A stretch of 10,405 nt of DNA from Enterobacteriaceae bacterium (GCA_022712475.1 JALAGK010000423.1:1-10405), one strand, 5' to 3'; shown: positions 1 to 8,232, counted from the first letter of the stretch. The notes: generated by a model from the sequence alone, not told the origin. Translations and numbers: made by a program.

Positions 1-1773
1 ACCCAGTTTCACACGCACCAGCGCAGTCAGTTCGTCCGGATCCGTCTGGCCTGGGGCATGTTCAGCCAGGGCTTCAATAATAGAACGCATATCACGAATA
101 GACACGCGCTCGGACAGCAGGTTCTGCAACACTTTATGCAGCACGGTCAGGCTGATGGTGCCCGGGATCAGGTCTTCCGTCAGCTTCGGCATATCTTTGG
201 TGATGCGGTCGAGCAACTGCTGGGTTTCCTGGCGGCCAAACAGGTCGCTGGCGTTCATGGCAATCAAATGGTTGAGGTGGGTTGCCATCACCGTGCTGGC
301 ATCCACCACGGTGTAGCCCTGAACCTGTGCCTGTTCGCGCAGCACTTCGTCAATCCATACGGCTTCAAGGCCGAAAGCCGGTTCCTGGCACGGCTGGCCG
401 TCGAGGTCGCCAACCGCGTTACCGGGGTTAATCGCCATCCAGCGCTCAGGCTGGGTTTCGCCGCTACCAATCTCCACGCCTTTGAGCAGAATACGGTAAT
501 GGGTTGGTGGCAGGTCGAGGTTATCGCGGATGTGGACGACCGGCGGCAGGAAGCCCATGTCCTGAGCAAACTTTTTACGGCTGCCCCGGATACGGCCCAG
601 CAGTTCACCGCTTTGTGCGCCGTCAACCATGGGAATCAGGCGGTAGCCCACTTCCAGGCCGAGCATGTCTTCAAACTGCACATCCTGCCAGGTCGCTTCG
701 CTTGCCTGAAGCGATTCTTTCTTGATGGGATCGCCGTCGACGTTGCCGTCGGCACTCGCACCCGGTTTTTTGCCCTCTTTGTCCTGCTCACCGCGCATGT
801 ACCACGCCAGGCCCAGTAGGGCTGCGGTAAAGAGCAGGAACACAAAGTTCGGCATGCCCGGAATCAGACCCAGCAGACCGATAACGCCAGCTGCCAACAC
901 CATCACTTTCGGGTTGCTGAAAAGCTGGCTGAACATCTGGTCACCAACGTTCTGCTCGTTGGAGACGCGGGTCACGATAACACCGGCAGCAGTGGAGATA
1001 ATCAGCGCCGGGATCTGGGCTACCAGACCGTCACCGATAGCCAGCAGAACGTAGGTTTCGCCCGCCTGCCCAAACGACATGCTGTGGCTCAGCATGCCCA
1101 CCAGCAGACCACCGATGATTTCAATGACCAGAATCAGGATACCGGCGATGGCGTCACCGCGCACAAACTTACTGGCACCGTCCATTGAACCGTAGAAGTC
1201 TGATTCCTGCGTGACTTCAGTACGGCGGCGTTTGGCCTCGTCTTCGCCAATCAGGCCAGCGTTGAGGTCGGCGTCAATTGCCATCTGCTTACCGGGCATC
1301 CCGTCCAGCGTAAAGCGCGCACCTACTTCAGCGATACGGCCCGCACCCTTGGTGATAACCATGAAGTTAATGACGACCAGGATGGCAAACACCACGATAC
1401 CGATAGCGAAGTTCCCACCCACCAGGAAGTGGCCAAAGGCCTCTACCACGTGACCTGCCGCAGAGGAGCCGGTGTGGCCTTCCATCAGGATGATACGCGT
1501 AGACGCAACGTTGAGCGCAAGTCGTAGTAGTGTGGAGAACAGCAGGATGGTCGGGAACGCCGCAAACTCCAGCGTGCGCTGAGTAAACATCGCCACCATC
1601 AGGATCATCAGCGACAGGACGATGTTGAAGGTAAAGAACAGGTCCAGCATAAAGGCAGGCAGCGGCAGCACCATCATGGCCAGAATCAGCATGATGAGGA
1701 CAGGACCTGCCAGTATTTGCCACTGGGTCTCTTTAAAGTTAGGTAAGCGTAGCTTTGTGGCGAGATTTGCCAT
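1..1773 (-). CDS. flhA: FlhA, flagellar type III export gate protein (partial, 3' end outside window)
   Basis: FlhA forms the nonameric ring of the flagellar type III export apparatus in the inner membrane. It couples proton flow to export and docks chaperone-substrate complexes. Reading the minus strand from the ATG at 1773 gives 591 uninterrupted codons to the window edge; the family is about 692 residues, so roughly 100 C-terminal residues are missing because of the window, not a mutation. The protein starts MANLATKLRLP, and hydrophobic membrane segments fill roughly residues 20-310. The FHIPEP-family signature lies near residues 141-175 (ITKGAGRIAEVGAR, then GMPGKQMAIDADLNAG). Asp207 in VRGDAIAG corresponds to the proton-pathway Asp208 of Salmonella. 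A charged Gly/Lys/Asp-rich linker near 330-360 leads into the cytoplasmic domain. The start overlaps the flhB stop by one base (TGATG), so the two are probably translationally coupled. The identification is very secure. Confidence 0.97.
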   Translation of the reverse strand, partial: MANLATKLRLPNFKETQWQILAGPVLIMLILAMMVLPLPAFMLDLFFTFNIVLSLMILMVAMFTQRTLEFAAFPTILLFSTLLRLALNVASTRIILMEGHTGSSAAGHVVEAFGHFLVGGNFAIGIVVFAILVVINFMVITKGAGRIAEVGARFTLDGMPGKQMAIDADLNAGLIGEDEAKRRRTEVTQESDFYGSMDGASKFVRGDAIAGILILVIEIIGGLLVGMLSHSMSFGQAGETYVLLAIGDGLVAQIPALIISTAAGVIVTRVSNEQNVGDQMFSQLFSNPKVMVLAAGVIGLLGLIPGMPNFVFLLFTAALLGLAWYMRGEQDKEGKKPGASADGNVDGDPIKKESLQASEATWQDVQFEDMLGLEVGYRLIPMVDGAQSGELLGRIRGSRKKFAQDMGFLPPVVHIRDNLDLPPTHYRILLKGVEIGSGETQPERWMAINPGNAVGDLDGQPCQEPAFGLEAVWIDEVLREQAQVQGYTVVDASTVMATHLNHLIAMNASDLFGRQETQQLLDRITKDMPKLTEDLIPGTISLTVLHKVLQNLLSERVSIRDMRSIIEALAEHAPGQTDPDELTALVRVKLG

Positions 1774-2918
1774 CAGTGTTTACTCTCTCGTGCAAAGTCC
1801 AGTTCAGCAGGGACCGAAATATTCTTTGGTTTGCGCGGGATAAGCCCGCCTTCTTTACGCCAGCGGCGCAGGCCATAAACCCAGGCCAGCACTTCCGCTA
1901 CCGCACTGTAGAGCGCAGTCGGAATTGGCTGGCCGATTTCGCTGTGTTTGTAGAGCGCACGCGCCAGCGGCGGTGCTTCGAGCATCGGAACCCGGTGCTC
2001 TGCACCCAGTTCGCGAATGCGTAGTGCAATTGCGCCCGCGCCTTTGGCCACCACTTTTGGCGCGGCCATTGACCCTTCTTCGTACTTCAGCGCCACCGAG
2101 TAGTGCGTCGGGTTATTGACGATAACGTCGGCGGTGGGCACGTCGCTCATCATGCGGCGCTGGGCGGCGGCGCGTTGTTGCTGTCGGATGCGCCCTTTAA
2201 CGTGCGGGTCGCCTTCCTGTTGCTTAAATTCGTCGCGGATTTCCTGGCGCGTCATACGCAGCTTTTTCAGGTTACTGGTAATCTGATAGAACACGTCGTA
2301 GCCCACCATGGGGATAAGACTCAAAATAATCAGCAACATACAACCTGCTAATATCGACAGCGCATTACCAATGGCGGTAATAGGTGTTTCGTTGAGCAGG
2401 CGCATCATGCTGGCCCAGTTGCCCCACAGATACAGTCCACAGGTGGTCGCCACCAGCGTCACTTTCAGTACCGCCTTGAGCATTTCTGACAAGAGCTGTT
2501 TGGAAAACATGCGCTTGATGCCCGGCAGCGGGTTCAGTTTCTTAAAGTCGGGTTTGAACGGTTTGCTGCTAAAGTGCAGGCCGCCCAGCAATACCGGTGA
2601 ACCGAGTGCCACCAGCACCAGCCCCATCATCAGTGGCACCAGTGTGCTGACTGCACTGATAATCAGACGCCCCACCTGGCGAAGCATCAGTTTCTGGTCG
2701 TTAATGATGCTGTGGTCGAAGTTCAACCCGTCCTGCAACATCATCCCAAGGTCGCGCCCCATGTAGCGGCCCACGGTCCACAACAGGCCCCAACCAGCAA
2801 CCAGCATCAACAACGAGGTCAGCTCTTTGGAACGGGGAATTTGCCCGTCTTTTCGCGCTTTCTCTCGTCGTGTGGGTGTGGGGTCTTCTGTTTTTTCCTG
2901 GTCGCTTTCTTCAGACAC
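1773..2918 (-). CDS. flhB: FlhB, flagellar export gate and substrate-specificity switch protein
   Basis: FlhB sits in the flagellar export gate and switches export from rod/hook to filament substrates by cutting itself at an NPTH motif. The protein is 381 residues (E. coli has 382). It has a charged N-terminus (SDQEKTEDPTPTRREKARK), four hydrophobic segments at about 34-50, 85-113, 145-166 and 185-212, and a basic cytoplasmic domain. The self-cleavage motif is Asn269-Pro270-Thr271-His272, the same numbering as in Salmonella. The start is GTG, and I recall the E. coli gene also starting with GTG at the equivalent place. The Shine-Dalgarno match upstream is weak (GAGC), and an out-of-frame ATG lies 10 bases before the GTG. 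It is the first gene of the flhBA unit, after a 216-base gap behind cheZ that holds a candidate FlhDC box. Nothing suggests loss of function. Confidence 0.97.
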   Translation of the reverse strand: MSEESDQEKTEDPTPTRREKARKDGQIPRSKELTSLLMLVAGWGLLWTVGRYMGRDLGMMLQDGLNFDHSIINDQKLMLRQVGRLIISAVSTLVPLMMGLVLVALGSPVLLGGLHFSSKPFKPDFKKLNPLPGIKRMFSKQLLSEMLKAVLKVTLVATTCGLYLWGNWASMMRLLNETPITAIGNALSILAGCMLLIILSLIPMVGYDVFYQITSNLKKLRMTRQEIRDEFKQQEGDPHVKGRIRQQQRAAAQRRMMSDVPTADVIVNNPTHYSVALKYEEGSMAAPKVVAKGAGAIALRIRELGAEHRVPMLEAPPLARALYKHSEIGQPIPTALYSAVAEVLAWVYGLRRWRKEGGLIPRKPKNISVPAELDFARESKH

Positions 2919-3004
2919 GGGCGCTCATCAGTGCTGTTAGTTAATTTGGGAGTTTCAGGCTGAGTAGAATGCCAAAATTTGCGCAAACTCATGCGGCGAT
3001 AACA

Positions 3005-3050
3005 CGTCGCTTTTGGGCGCTTTTTCACTGATAGCGGCTATTGACCCGCT
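3005..3050 (-). promoter_or_regulatory. Candidate FlhDC-binding box upstream of flhB
   Basis: On the minus strand two similar A-rich/GCG elements occur in direct order: AGCGGGTCAATAGCCG (3050-3035) and AAGCGCCCAAAAGCGACG (3022-3005), separated by 12 bases. The class II flagellar activator FlhDC is known to bind two half-sites of the form AAYGS-N2-3-AAATARCG separated by 10-12 bases, and flhBAE is a class II operon in enterics. The match is imperfect, especially in the upstream half. The box ends 87 bases before the flhB start, which suits a class II site overlapping the -35 region. I could not place a convincing -10 hexamer. Confidence 0.4.
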
Positions 3051-3074
3051 AAAAAGAGGGAGAAATGAGAAGGT

Positions 3075-3111
3075 AGCCAGCGCCGCGGTTATTAAAAACC
3101 GGGCGGCTGGC
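3075..3111 (-). repeat. Imperfect long inverted repeat between cheZ and flhB
   Basis: GCCAGC...GCTGGC arms enclose GCC/GGC and CGGTT/AACCG, giving about 14 paired bases with single-base bulges and a small AT-rich loop. It starts 24 bases after the cheZ stop. It could be a transcription terminator or an RNA 3'-end stabiliser for the cheRBYZ message. No T-run follows directly on the minus strand; the first TTTTT is about 20 bases further on. It is therefore not a textbook intrinsic terminator. Confidence 0.45.
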
Positions 3112-3134
3112 AAAGTGTGACGGTGAAGCGTGGC

Positions 3135-3773
3135 TTAAAAACCGAGGCTATCCAGTAAGTCATCCACCTGATCCTGACTGGCGACAACGCCAGCGCGCGT
3201 GCTATCGATCTGTGGGCCGTTCATCAGGCCGTTATTTTTAGGCTGTGGCTCCGGGCGCGCCGATTCCGGGATATTTTCCAGCAGAACCTGAATCAGTTCT
3301 TTTTCAATCTCGTGAATCATGTCCATCATGCGTTTGATGACCTGACCGGTGAGATCCTGGAAGTCCTGCGCCATCATGATTTCCATTAGCTTGCCGTTGG
3401 TTTGGTCAGCAATATCCGGCGTTTCTTTGAGAAAACCGCGGGTATCCTGTACCAGTTCACGGGCATCAGCGAGCTCCACCGGGTTTTCAAACCAGGCGTC
3501 CCAACGGCGGGTGAGATTGCCCGCTGTGGCGTGCAGATGGTCCTGTAACGGACGCGCGGCGTCCACGCAGTTAAGCACGGTATCTGCCGCCTGCGACGTT
3601 TTACTCACCACATAGCTCAGGCGCTCGCGGGTATCGGGAATTGCTTCCGCCGCCTGAATAATGGTTTGATCCAGCCCCAGTTCTTTGAGGCTGTCGCGCA
3701 GCAGCCTGGTCAGGCTGCCGATACGTGAGATAATGTCGTTAAGGGCCGGTTCGGCCGTCTTCATTTCGTCCAT
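3135..3773 (-). CDS. cheZ: CheZ, CheY-P phosphatase
   Basis: CheZ is a cytoplasmic, largely helical dimer that speeds dephosphorylation of CheY-P and so ends the tumble signal. The 212-residue product compares with 214 in E. coli. The catalytic stretch [16 protein letters not shown] holds Asp140 and Gln144, equivalent to E. coli Asp143 and the water-positioning Gln147. The C-terminal CheY-binding peptide is intact (residues [15 protein letters not shown]). The N-terminal helix carries the family pattern [20 protein letters not shown]. The ATG lies 6 bases after the cheY stop, with a GGGTGG element upstream that can serve as a weak Shine-Dalgarno. It is the last gene of cheRBYZ. The N-terminal dozen residues differ most from E. 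coli, as is usual. Confidence 0.97.
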   Translation of the reverse strand: MDEMKTAEPALNDIISRIGSLTRLLRDSLKELGLDQTIIQAAEAIPDTRERLSYVVSKTSQAADTVLNCVDAARPLQDHLHATAGNLTRRWDAWFENPVELADARELVQDTRGFLKETPDIADQTNGKLMEIMMAQDFQDLTGQVIKRMMDMIHEIEKELIQVLLENIPESARPEPQPKNNGLMNGPQIDSTRAGVVASQDQVDDLLDSLGF

Positions 3774-3779
3774 TGAATT

Positions 3780-4169
3780 TTACCACCCAAGCTTCTCGAA
3801 GATTTTTCCCAGTTTTTCCTCCAGCGTGGCAGCAGTGAAGGGTTTCACCACGTAGCCGCTGGCACCGGCCTGTGCCGCAGCGATGATGTTTTCTTTCTTC
3901 GCTTCGGCGGTCACCATCAGCACAGGCATCTGGCCCAGTGCAGAATCTTTACGGATTTCAGACAGCAGCTGCAGGCCATCCATGTTCGGCATGTTCCAGT
4001 CGCTGACCACAAAGTCGAACTTGGATTCACGCAGTTTGTTGAGCGCGTCCTGGCCGTCTTCTGCTTCTTCCACATTGTTAAAGCCAAGATCCTTTAACAG
4101 GTTACGAACGATACGGCGCATAGTGGCGAAGTCATCAACAACCAGGAAGCGCAGGTTCTTATCAGCCAT
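3780..4169 (-). CDS. cheY: CheY, chemotaxis response regulator
   Basis: CheY is a single-domain response regulator. CheA phosphorylates it, and it then binds FliM/FliN at the motor switch to cause clockwise rotation. The product is 129 residues, the normal length. All active-site residues sit at their classical numbers: Asp12 and Asp13 (metal), phospho-acceptor Asp57 in [12 protein letters not shown], Thr87, Tyr106 and Lys109 (YVVKPF). The open frame extends upstream to 4472, but the extra part overlaps cheB antisense to nothing useful and has no family similarity. The ATG at 4169 fits the family N-terminus ([13 protein letters not shown]) and has a TGAGG Shine-Dalgarno 11 bases upstream. It lies 55 bases after cheB and 6 bases before cheZ. 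Confidence 0.98.
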   Translation of the reverse strand: MADKNLRFLVVDDFATMRRIVRNLLKDLGFNNVEEAEDGQDALNKLRESKFDFVVSDWNMPNMDGLQLLSEIRKDSALGQMPVLMVTAEAKKENIIAAAQAGASGYVVKPFTAATLEEKLGKIFEKLGW

Positions 4170-4180
4170 ATTTCTTAATA

Positions 4181-4185
4181 CCTCA
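4181..4185 (-). promoter_or_regulatory. Shine-Dalgarno of cheY (decides the start)
   Basis: TGAGG stands 11 bases before the ATG at 4169. It supports the 129-residue start over the upstream in-frame extension that runs into cheB. A run of seven T on the minus strand (4194-4188) directly precedes it, so the site should be unstructured. Confidence 0.6.
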
Positions 4186-4224
4186 GTAAAAAAATTGCAG
4201 TTCAGTAGCGCAAAGCGCCGTAAG

Positions 4225-5271
4225 TTAAATGCGTTGTGCCTGCCCGACGACGCAACTGAGCATCTTCTGGCTGACATTATCCAAATCGACGATGTCGCAG
4301 GCTGCACCTGCGGCAATCGCTTCGCGCGGCATACCAAATACCACACAGGTTTTCTCACTCTGCGCCAACGTTTTGGCACCGGCTTTGCGCATGGCCAGCA
4401 GGCCTGCGGCGCCGTCGTTCCCCATACCGGTGAGAATGACGCCCACGGCGTTGCTCCCGGCTGTGCGGGCAACCGAATGGAACAGGATGTCCACCGACGG
4501 GCGGTGGCGGTTCATTGGCGGCGCGTCGTTGAGTTTGATGTGGTAGTTTGCCCCGCTGCGCGCAAGCTCCATATGAATGTCGCCCGGTGCGATGTAAGCA
4601 TGACCTGGCATTACGCGCTCGCCGTCTTCCGCTTCCTTGACGGAAATCTGACACAGTTTGTTCAGGCGTTCGGCAAAGGAGCGGGTGAAGCCCGGCGGCA
4701 TGTGTTGGGTAATGAGAAGTGCGGGGCTGGTGGGCGGCAGCGGCACCAGGACCTGGCGAATCGCCTCGGTACCACCGGTTGACGCACCAATCGCGATGAT
4801 TTTTTCGCTGCCGACCATCGGTGACGCGGTCAGGCGCTTTGGCGCAACACCTGGTACGTGGCGCGAGACGCGCGCGCGTGAAGCCGCACGAATTTTGTCG
4901 GCAATGGCATCGCTGTAGTGCAACATGCCTTCACGCAGGCCGAGCTGTGGCTTAGTGACGAAATCCACCGCACCGAGCTCCAGAGCGTTAAGCGTAATCT
5001 CCGAACCTTTGCTGGTCAGCGAAGAAACCATAATGACTGGCATCGGGCGCAGGCGCATCAGGCGCTCAAGGAAGTCGAGGCCGTCCATGCGCGGCATTTC
5101 GACATCCAGCGTCAGCACGTCCGGGTTATGCTGCTTGATAAGATCGCGAGCAATGAGAGGATCAGGCGCCGTTGCCACCATTTCCATGTCGGTGTGGCTG
5201 TTTACTATTTCAGTCATGAGCTGGCGAATCAGAGCCGAATCGTCAACGCACAATACCTGTATCTTTTTCAT
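4225..5271 (-). CDS. cheB: CheB, receptor methylesterase/deamidase with receiver domain
   Basis: CheB removes methyl groups from receptor glutamates and deamidates glutamines. CheA phosphorylation of its receiver domain switches it on, giving the feedback arm of adaptation. The protein is 348 residues (E. coli 349). The N-terminal receiver domain (about 1-125) has acidic Asp10/Asp11 and phospho-acceptor Asp56 ([12 protein letters not shown]). After a linker (about 130-152), the C-terminal esterase domain carries Ser164 ([10 protein letters not shown]), His190 (TQHMPPGF) and Asp286 (TGMGNDGA), the known catalytic triad at the same numbers as in Salmonella. The ATG overlaps the cheR stop as ATGA (4 bases), indicating translational coupling of methyltransferase and methylesterase. 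Confidence 0.98.
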   Translation of the reverse strand: MKKIQVLCVDDSALIRQLMTEIVNSHTDMEMVATAPDPLIARDLIKQHNPDVLTLDVEMPRMDGLDFLERLMRLRPMPVIMVSSLTSKGSEITLNALELGAVDFVTKPQLGLREGMLHYSDAIADKIRAASRARVSRHVPGVAPKRLTASPMVGSEKIIAIGASTGGTEAIRQVLVPLPPTSPALLITQHMPPGFTRSFAERLNKLCQISVKEAEDGERVMPGHAYIAPGDIHMELARSGANYHIKLNDAPPMNRHRPSVDILFHSVARTAGSNAVGVILTGMGNDGAAGLLAMRKAGAKTLAQSEKTCVVFGMPREAIAAGAACDIVDLDNVSQKMLSCVVGQAQRI

Positions 5272-6134
5272 TTTTTGTCCTTAGTCAGCCCATAGACGGA
5301 CTGGCCCCGCAGGTAGAATTCGCTACTCAATTGGCTGACGTGCTCAGAGTGACCGGCAAACAAAATGCCGCCTTCTTTAAGCATGCCCGCGAAGCGACGC
5401 AGAATTTTGCTCTGGGTTTCCTTATCGAAGTAAATCATGACGTTGCGACAGAAAATAGCATCGAACGGGCCGGGGACGTCCCACTCCGCATCCAGCAGGT
5501 TCAACGGCTGGTACTGAATGGAAGACAACAGCTCCGGGCGTACCCGTACTTTGCCTTCCTGATTGCCGGTACCACGCAGGAAATACTTTTTTTTCTGTGC
5601 TTCTGTCAGCTTGGCAATATCCAGATGGCGATAAATACCGCGTGAAGCGGTTTCCAGCACTTCGGTATCGATGTCGGTCGCCCAGACGCGTGGGCCACCC
5701 ACGCTGCGTCCCAATACTTCATCAAGCGTAATGGCAATTGAGCATGGCTCTTCGCCGGTGGATGCGGCAGTACTCCACACTGTGTAGTTACCCTTACGAG
5801 CCTGAGCGTGCTCTGCAAGAATCGGGAAATGATAAGCCTCGCGGTAAAACGCGGTCAGGTTTGTGGTCAGGGCATTGATAAAAGCCTGCCACTCGTCGCT
5901 GCGACCGTGGCTTTCCAGCAGTGCCAGATACTGGGAGAAGCTGTCCAGATTAAGTGCGCGCAGGCGGCGTGTGAGGCGGTTGTAAACCATATCCCGCTTG
6001 TTGTCTGCCAACACGATACCGGCGCGTTGGTAAATCAGGGCGCTGATTTTTTTGAACTCATTCTCTGTGAGTGGAACGCGAACCATTAATTTGTTGATGT
6101 TGTCGCTAAGTGGCGCGCTGGTCGGACTATTCAT
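5268..6134 (-). CDS. cheR: CheR, chemotaxis receptor O-methyltransferase
   Basis: CheR transfers methyl groups from S-adenosylmethionine to glutamates in the receptor signalling domain. The product is 288 residues (about 286 in E. coli). An N-terminal helical domain (about 20-90) precedes the methyltransferase fold. Arg98 (NLTAFYRE), Glu129 (AASTGEEP) and Asp154 (ATDID) match the SAM-binding and catalytic residues of the Salmonella enzyme at the same numbers. The beta-subdomain that binds the receptor C-terminal pentapeptide is intact, with Arg187, Gly190 and Arg197 in the stretch FLRGTG...KVRVR. It is the first gene of cheRBYZ and has a sigma-28 promoter about 100 bases upstream. The Shine-Dalgarno is GAGAAG before the ATG at 6134. 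It directly follows a receptor gene, as in E. coli. Confidence 0.98.
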   Translation of the reverse strand: MNSPTSAPLSDNINKLMVRVPLTENEFKKISALIYQRAGIVLADNKRDMVYNRLTRRLRALNLDSFSQYLALLESHGRSDEWQAFINALTTNLTAFYREAYHFPILAEHAQARKGNYTVWSTAASTGEEPCSIAITLDEVLGRSVGGPRVWATDIDTEVLETASRGIYRHLDIAKLTEAQKKKYFLRGTGNQEGKVRVRPELLSSIQYQPLNLLDAEWDVPGPFDAIFCRNVMIYFDKETQSKILRRFAGMLKEGGILFAGHSEHVSQLSSEFYLRGQSVYGLTKDKK

Positions 6135-6237
6135 GTGCTGCTTCTCGTTGCATGATTTTCTTATTCCCTTGTGTTACCCAGCCAGTGGTCTGGCGTCGTC
6201 CTTTCTGTTAGCGTCAGGGATAGCCCTTATAGTTATG

Positions 6238-6264
6238 CTATCGGTCGGATGGAGAAATTCTTTA
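6238..6264 (-). promoter_or_regulatory. Sigma-28 (FliA) promoter for cheRBYZ
   Basis: On the minus strand the -35 element TAAAGAAT (6264-6257) is separated by exactly 11 bases from the -10 element ACCGATAG (6245-6238). The enteric sigma-28 consensus is TAAAGTTT-N11-GCCGATAA, so 12 of 16 positions agree with ideal spacing. The start point would fall near 6231, leaving a leader of about 97 bases before cheR. This would make cheRBYZ a class III unit independent of genes further upstream. Confidence 0.78.
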
Positions 6265-6367
6265 ATCCGCAACGGTACAGGGCGCCGTTCAGGCACTGGG
6301 TGGATTGTCGTCGGTGACGTTAAAACCGCCCGCATTGCTATATGGCGTTAAGCGACGGAGCGGAGGT

Positions 6368-6384
6368 GGGAGCGCAAGGCTCCC
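6368..6384. terminator. Small GC hairpin after the receptor gene, weak terminator candidate
   Basis: GGGAGC and GCTCCC form a perfect 6-base-pair stem with a 5-base loop, 8 bases beyond the receptor stop codon. On the minus strand no T-run follows it. A T-rich tract follows only on the plus strand, where no gene is known. It may end or stabilise the receptor message, but the support is modest. Confidence 0.35.
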
Positions 6385-6392
6385 TGTTGTTA

Positions 6393-8186
6393 TTATTTTT
6401 CGAGGCGAAAACGTCCGATGATATCGGTCATATCCTGAGCCTGGCCCTGCAGAGCAGAGGCCGCGCTGGCTGATTCTTCGACCATCGCTGCGTTCTGCTG
6501 TACCAGACCATCAAGCTGATGTACGGCCTGGTTGATTTCATTAATACCCATCATCTGTACCGTAGTGGTATCCTGGATTTCCTTCATGATGTGCGTGACA
6601 TTTGCAACGTTGCTGATGATATTGCTCATCGCCTCGTTCGCTTCCTTGACCTGACAGGAACCGGACAGCACGCTGTCCACAGTGGTTTCAATAAGCTCTT
6701 TTATTTCTTTTGCTGCTAAAGAACAGCGCTGGGCGAGGCTTCGGACTTCACTTGCCACAACCGAGAATCCACGACCTTGCTCACCTGCACGCGCGGCTTC
6801 TACGGCGGCGTTAAGCGCCAGAATGTTGGTCTGAAAGGCAATGCCGTCGATAACGCTGATAATGTCGCTGATTTTATCGGACGCTTTTTCGATATCATTC
6901 ATCGTGCCAAGTACCTTATTGACAACCTCTCCGCCATGCTCTGCAGCGCCGCTGGCAGAGGCGGCAATAGTGCCGGCCTGGCGTGCCGAGTCGGCCGACT
7001 GGGCAACGGTGGCTGTAATTTCTTCCAGCGACGACGCGGTCTGCTGCAGGCTGGCGGCGGCAGATTCTGTGCGTTCCGACAGGTCGCGGTTGCCTACGGC
7101 GATTTCATTTGATGCCGTATGGACTGACAGGCTGGTATCACGAATCTGGCGCATCATGCCGCCGAGGTTGCCAACAAAGTGGTTGAATGCTTTGGATATT
7201 TGCGACACCTCATCGCTGCCTTCATCGGGCAGACGCTGGGTGAGGTCGGCATCACCGCTGCTGATAGCACGCATAGAGTCGCGAATTTGCGCCAGGCGGC
7301 CCAGTGCGCGCGCCATGATAACGCTGATAATGATGGCAGCGATGCAAGACAGCAGGACCAGTGAAAGCAAAGAGAGCTTAAGCATTAAGGTGCTGCCTGC
7401 ATTCATCACCTCTTCATCCATGATAACCAGAACCTGCCAGTCAGTACCCTCTACGCTTTTGCTCTGTACCATGGTGTCACGCCCGGAGATTTCGACTTCT
7501 TTATTGCCTTTGCCCAGCAACAGACGTGACATATCGAAATGCGGCGCGATAGTGGTGATCGGTTTAAGCGTCATGCTCGTATCCGGGTGCGCGATGATAG
7601 TACCGCTGCGGTTTATCAGCATGCCGTAACTTTTCTCAGCCGGGTGGATGCTCAGAATATTGTCGATAACCGAATCCATGGAAATATCACCCGCCACCAC
7701 ACCAACGAGTGCGCCCCCCTGGATAATCGGTGTCGCGAAGGTGACGACCAGATTGCCGGTCGCATCATCATGATAAGGTTCGGTCACAATGGCCTGGCCG
7801 CTGTTTGCGGCCTGGAGATACCAGGGGCGCTCAGTCGCGTCATAATCCAACGGCACGTCTGCTTTGCCAGCAAAACGCGTCGTTTTGTTGGCAAAACCTA
7901 CGTAGATGTTAGTGAAGCCAGAAGAATCCATGATGGAGTGGAAAAATGGGATTGGATCGTCGAGCATCGCTTCATCTTTCAGCGATTCCACGTTTTTCAT
8001 TTTCAGGTCAATCCAGTCTGAAAGTGCCCTGGCATGGCTGGCGCTCAGGGATGACAGACTGGAGCTGATGAGCTGATTATTGTTACGTAACGCAACGGTG
8101 TAGTTAAGAAACGTATTCAGCATCAGTACGCTGACGACGATCGCAATACCCGCAGCAGTGACGCGAGCTCGTATCGTTTTAATCAT
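6393..8186 (-). CDS. Methyl-accepting chemotaxis receptor with amino-acid-type dCache domain
   Basis: This is a 597-residue transmembrane chemoreceptor. TM1 lies at about 9-30, a periplasmic double-Cache domain at about 31-265, TM2 at about 270-290, HAMP at about 291-343, and a cytoplasmic coiled-coil signalling domain fills the rest. The hairpin tip is at about 445-487 (DGIAFQTNILALNAAVEAARAG). Likely methylation regions are near Gln381-Gln382/Glu388-Glu389 and Glu570-Glu571. The Cache domain holds Tyr115, Arg120, Trp122, Tyr123, Tyr138, Asp140 and Asp167, the amino-acid-binding motif of Pseudomonas PctA with a constant offset of six residues. An amino-acid ligand is therefore likely. The protein ends at GRFRLEK, without the flexible tail and NWETF tether of Tar/Tsr. 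Cys488 sits just after the tip, where Ser is usual. It has a GGAG ribosome site, its own sigma-28 promoter, and the place held by tar/tap in E. coli. Confidence 0.95.
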   Translation of the reverse strand: MIKTIRARVTAAGIAIVVSVLMLNTFLNYTVALRNNNQLISSSLSSLSASHARALSDWIDLKMKNVESLKDEAMLDDPIPFFHSIMDSSGFTNIYVGFANKTTRFAGKADVPLDYDATERPWYLQAANSGQAIVTEPYHDDATGNLVVTFATPIIQGGALVGVVAGDISMDSVIDNILSIHPAEKSYGMLINRSGTIIAHPDTSMTLKPITTIAPHFDMSRLLLGKGNKEVEISGRDTMVQSKSVEGTDWQVLVIMDEEVMNAGSTLMLKLSLLSLVLLSCIAAIIISVIMARALGRLAQIRDSMRAISSGDADLTQRLPDEGSDEVSQISKAFNHFVGNLGGMMRQIRDTSLSVHTASNEIAVGNRDLSERTESAAASLQQTASSLEEITATVAQSADSARQAGTIAASASGAAEHGGEVVNKVLGTMNDIEKASDKISDIISVIDGIAFQTNILALNAAVEAARAGEQGRGFSVVASEVRSLAQRCSLAAKEIKELIETTVDSVLSGSCQVKEANEAMSNIISNVANVTHIMKEIQDTTTVQMMGINEINQAVHQLDGLVQQNAAMVEESASAASALQGQAQDMTDIIGRFRLEK

Positions 8187-8232
8187 GAATGCTTAATCTC
8201 CGGGCTTAAGGAGTGTAATAGGTCCACATGCG

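Noticed and set aside
58..819. 253-codon open frame on the plus strand opposite flhA
   Set aside because: It is antisense to a well-conserved flhA and its translation shows no domain or sensible composition. Long antisense frames are common in GC-rich conserved genes.
4188..4218. Terminator or attenuator between cheB and cheY (short GCGC hairpin and a run of seven T)
   Set aside because: The stem is only 4 base pairs and sits 13 bases away from the T-run, and cheY needs read-through. Probably just an AT-rich ribosome-site leader.
4170..4472. N-terminal extension of CheY into cheB
   Set aside because: The extension has no family similarity. The internal ATG at 4169 has a Shine-Dalgarno site and gives the standard 129-residue CheY.
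3883..4782. 299-codon plus-strand open frame across cheY and cheB
   Set aside because: It runs antisense through two intact, highly conserved genes and matches no family.
6265..6392. Remnant of a lost tar/tap receptor gene between the present receptor and cheR
   Set aside because: I found no receptor-like reading frame or tip motif in this stretch. It looks like ordinary non-coding spacer.
6841..7629. 262-codon plus-strand open frame opposite the chemoreceptor
   Set aside because: It is Ser/Ile-rich in a manner expected from the reverse reading of a receptor coiled-coil gene, with no recognisable motif.
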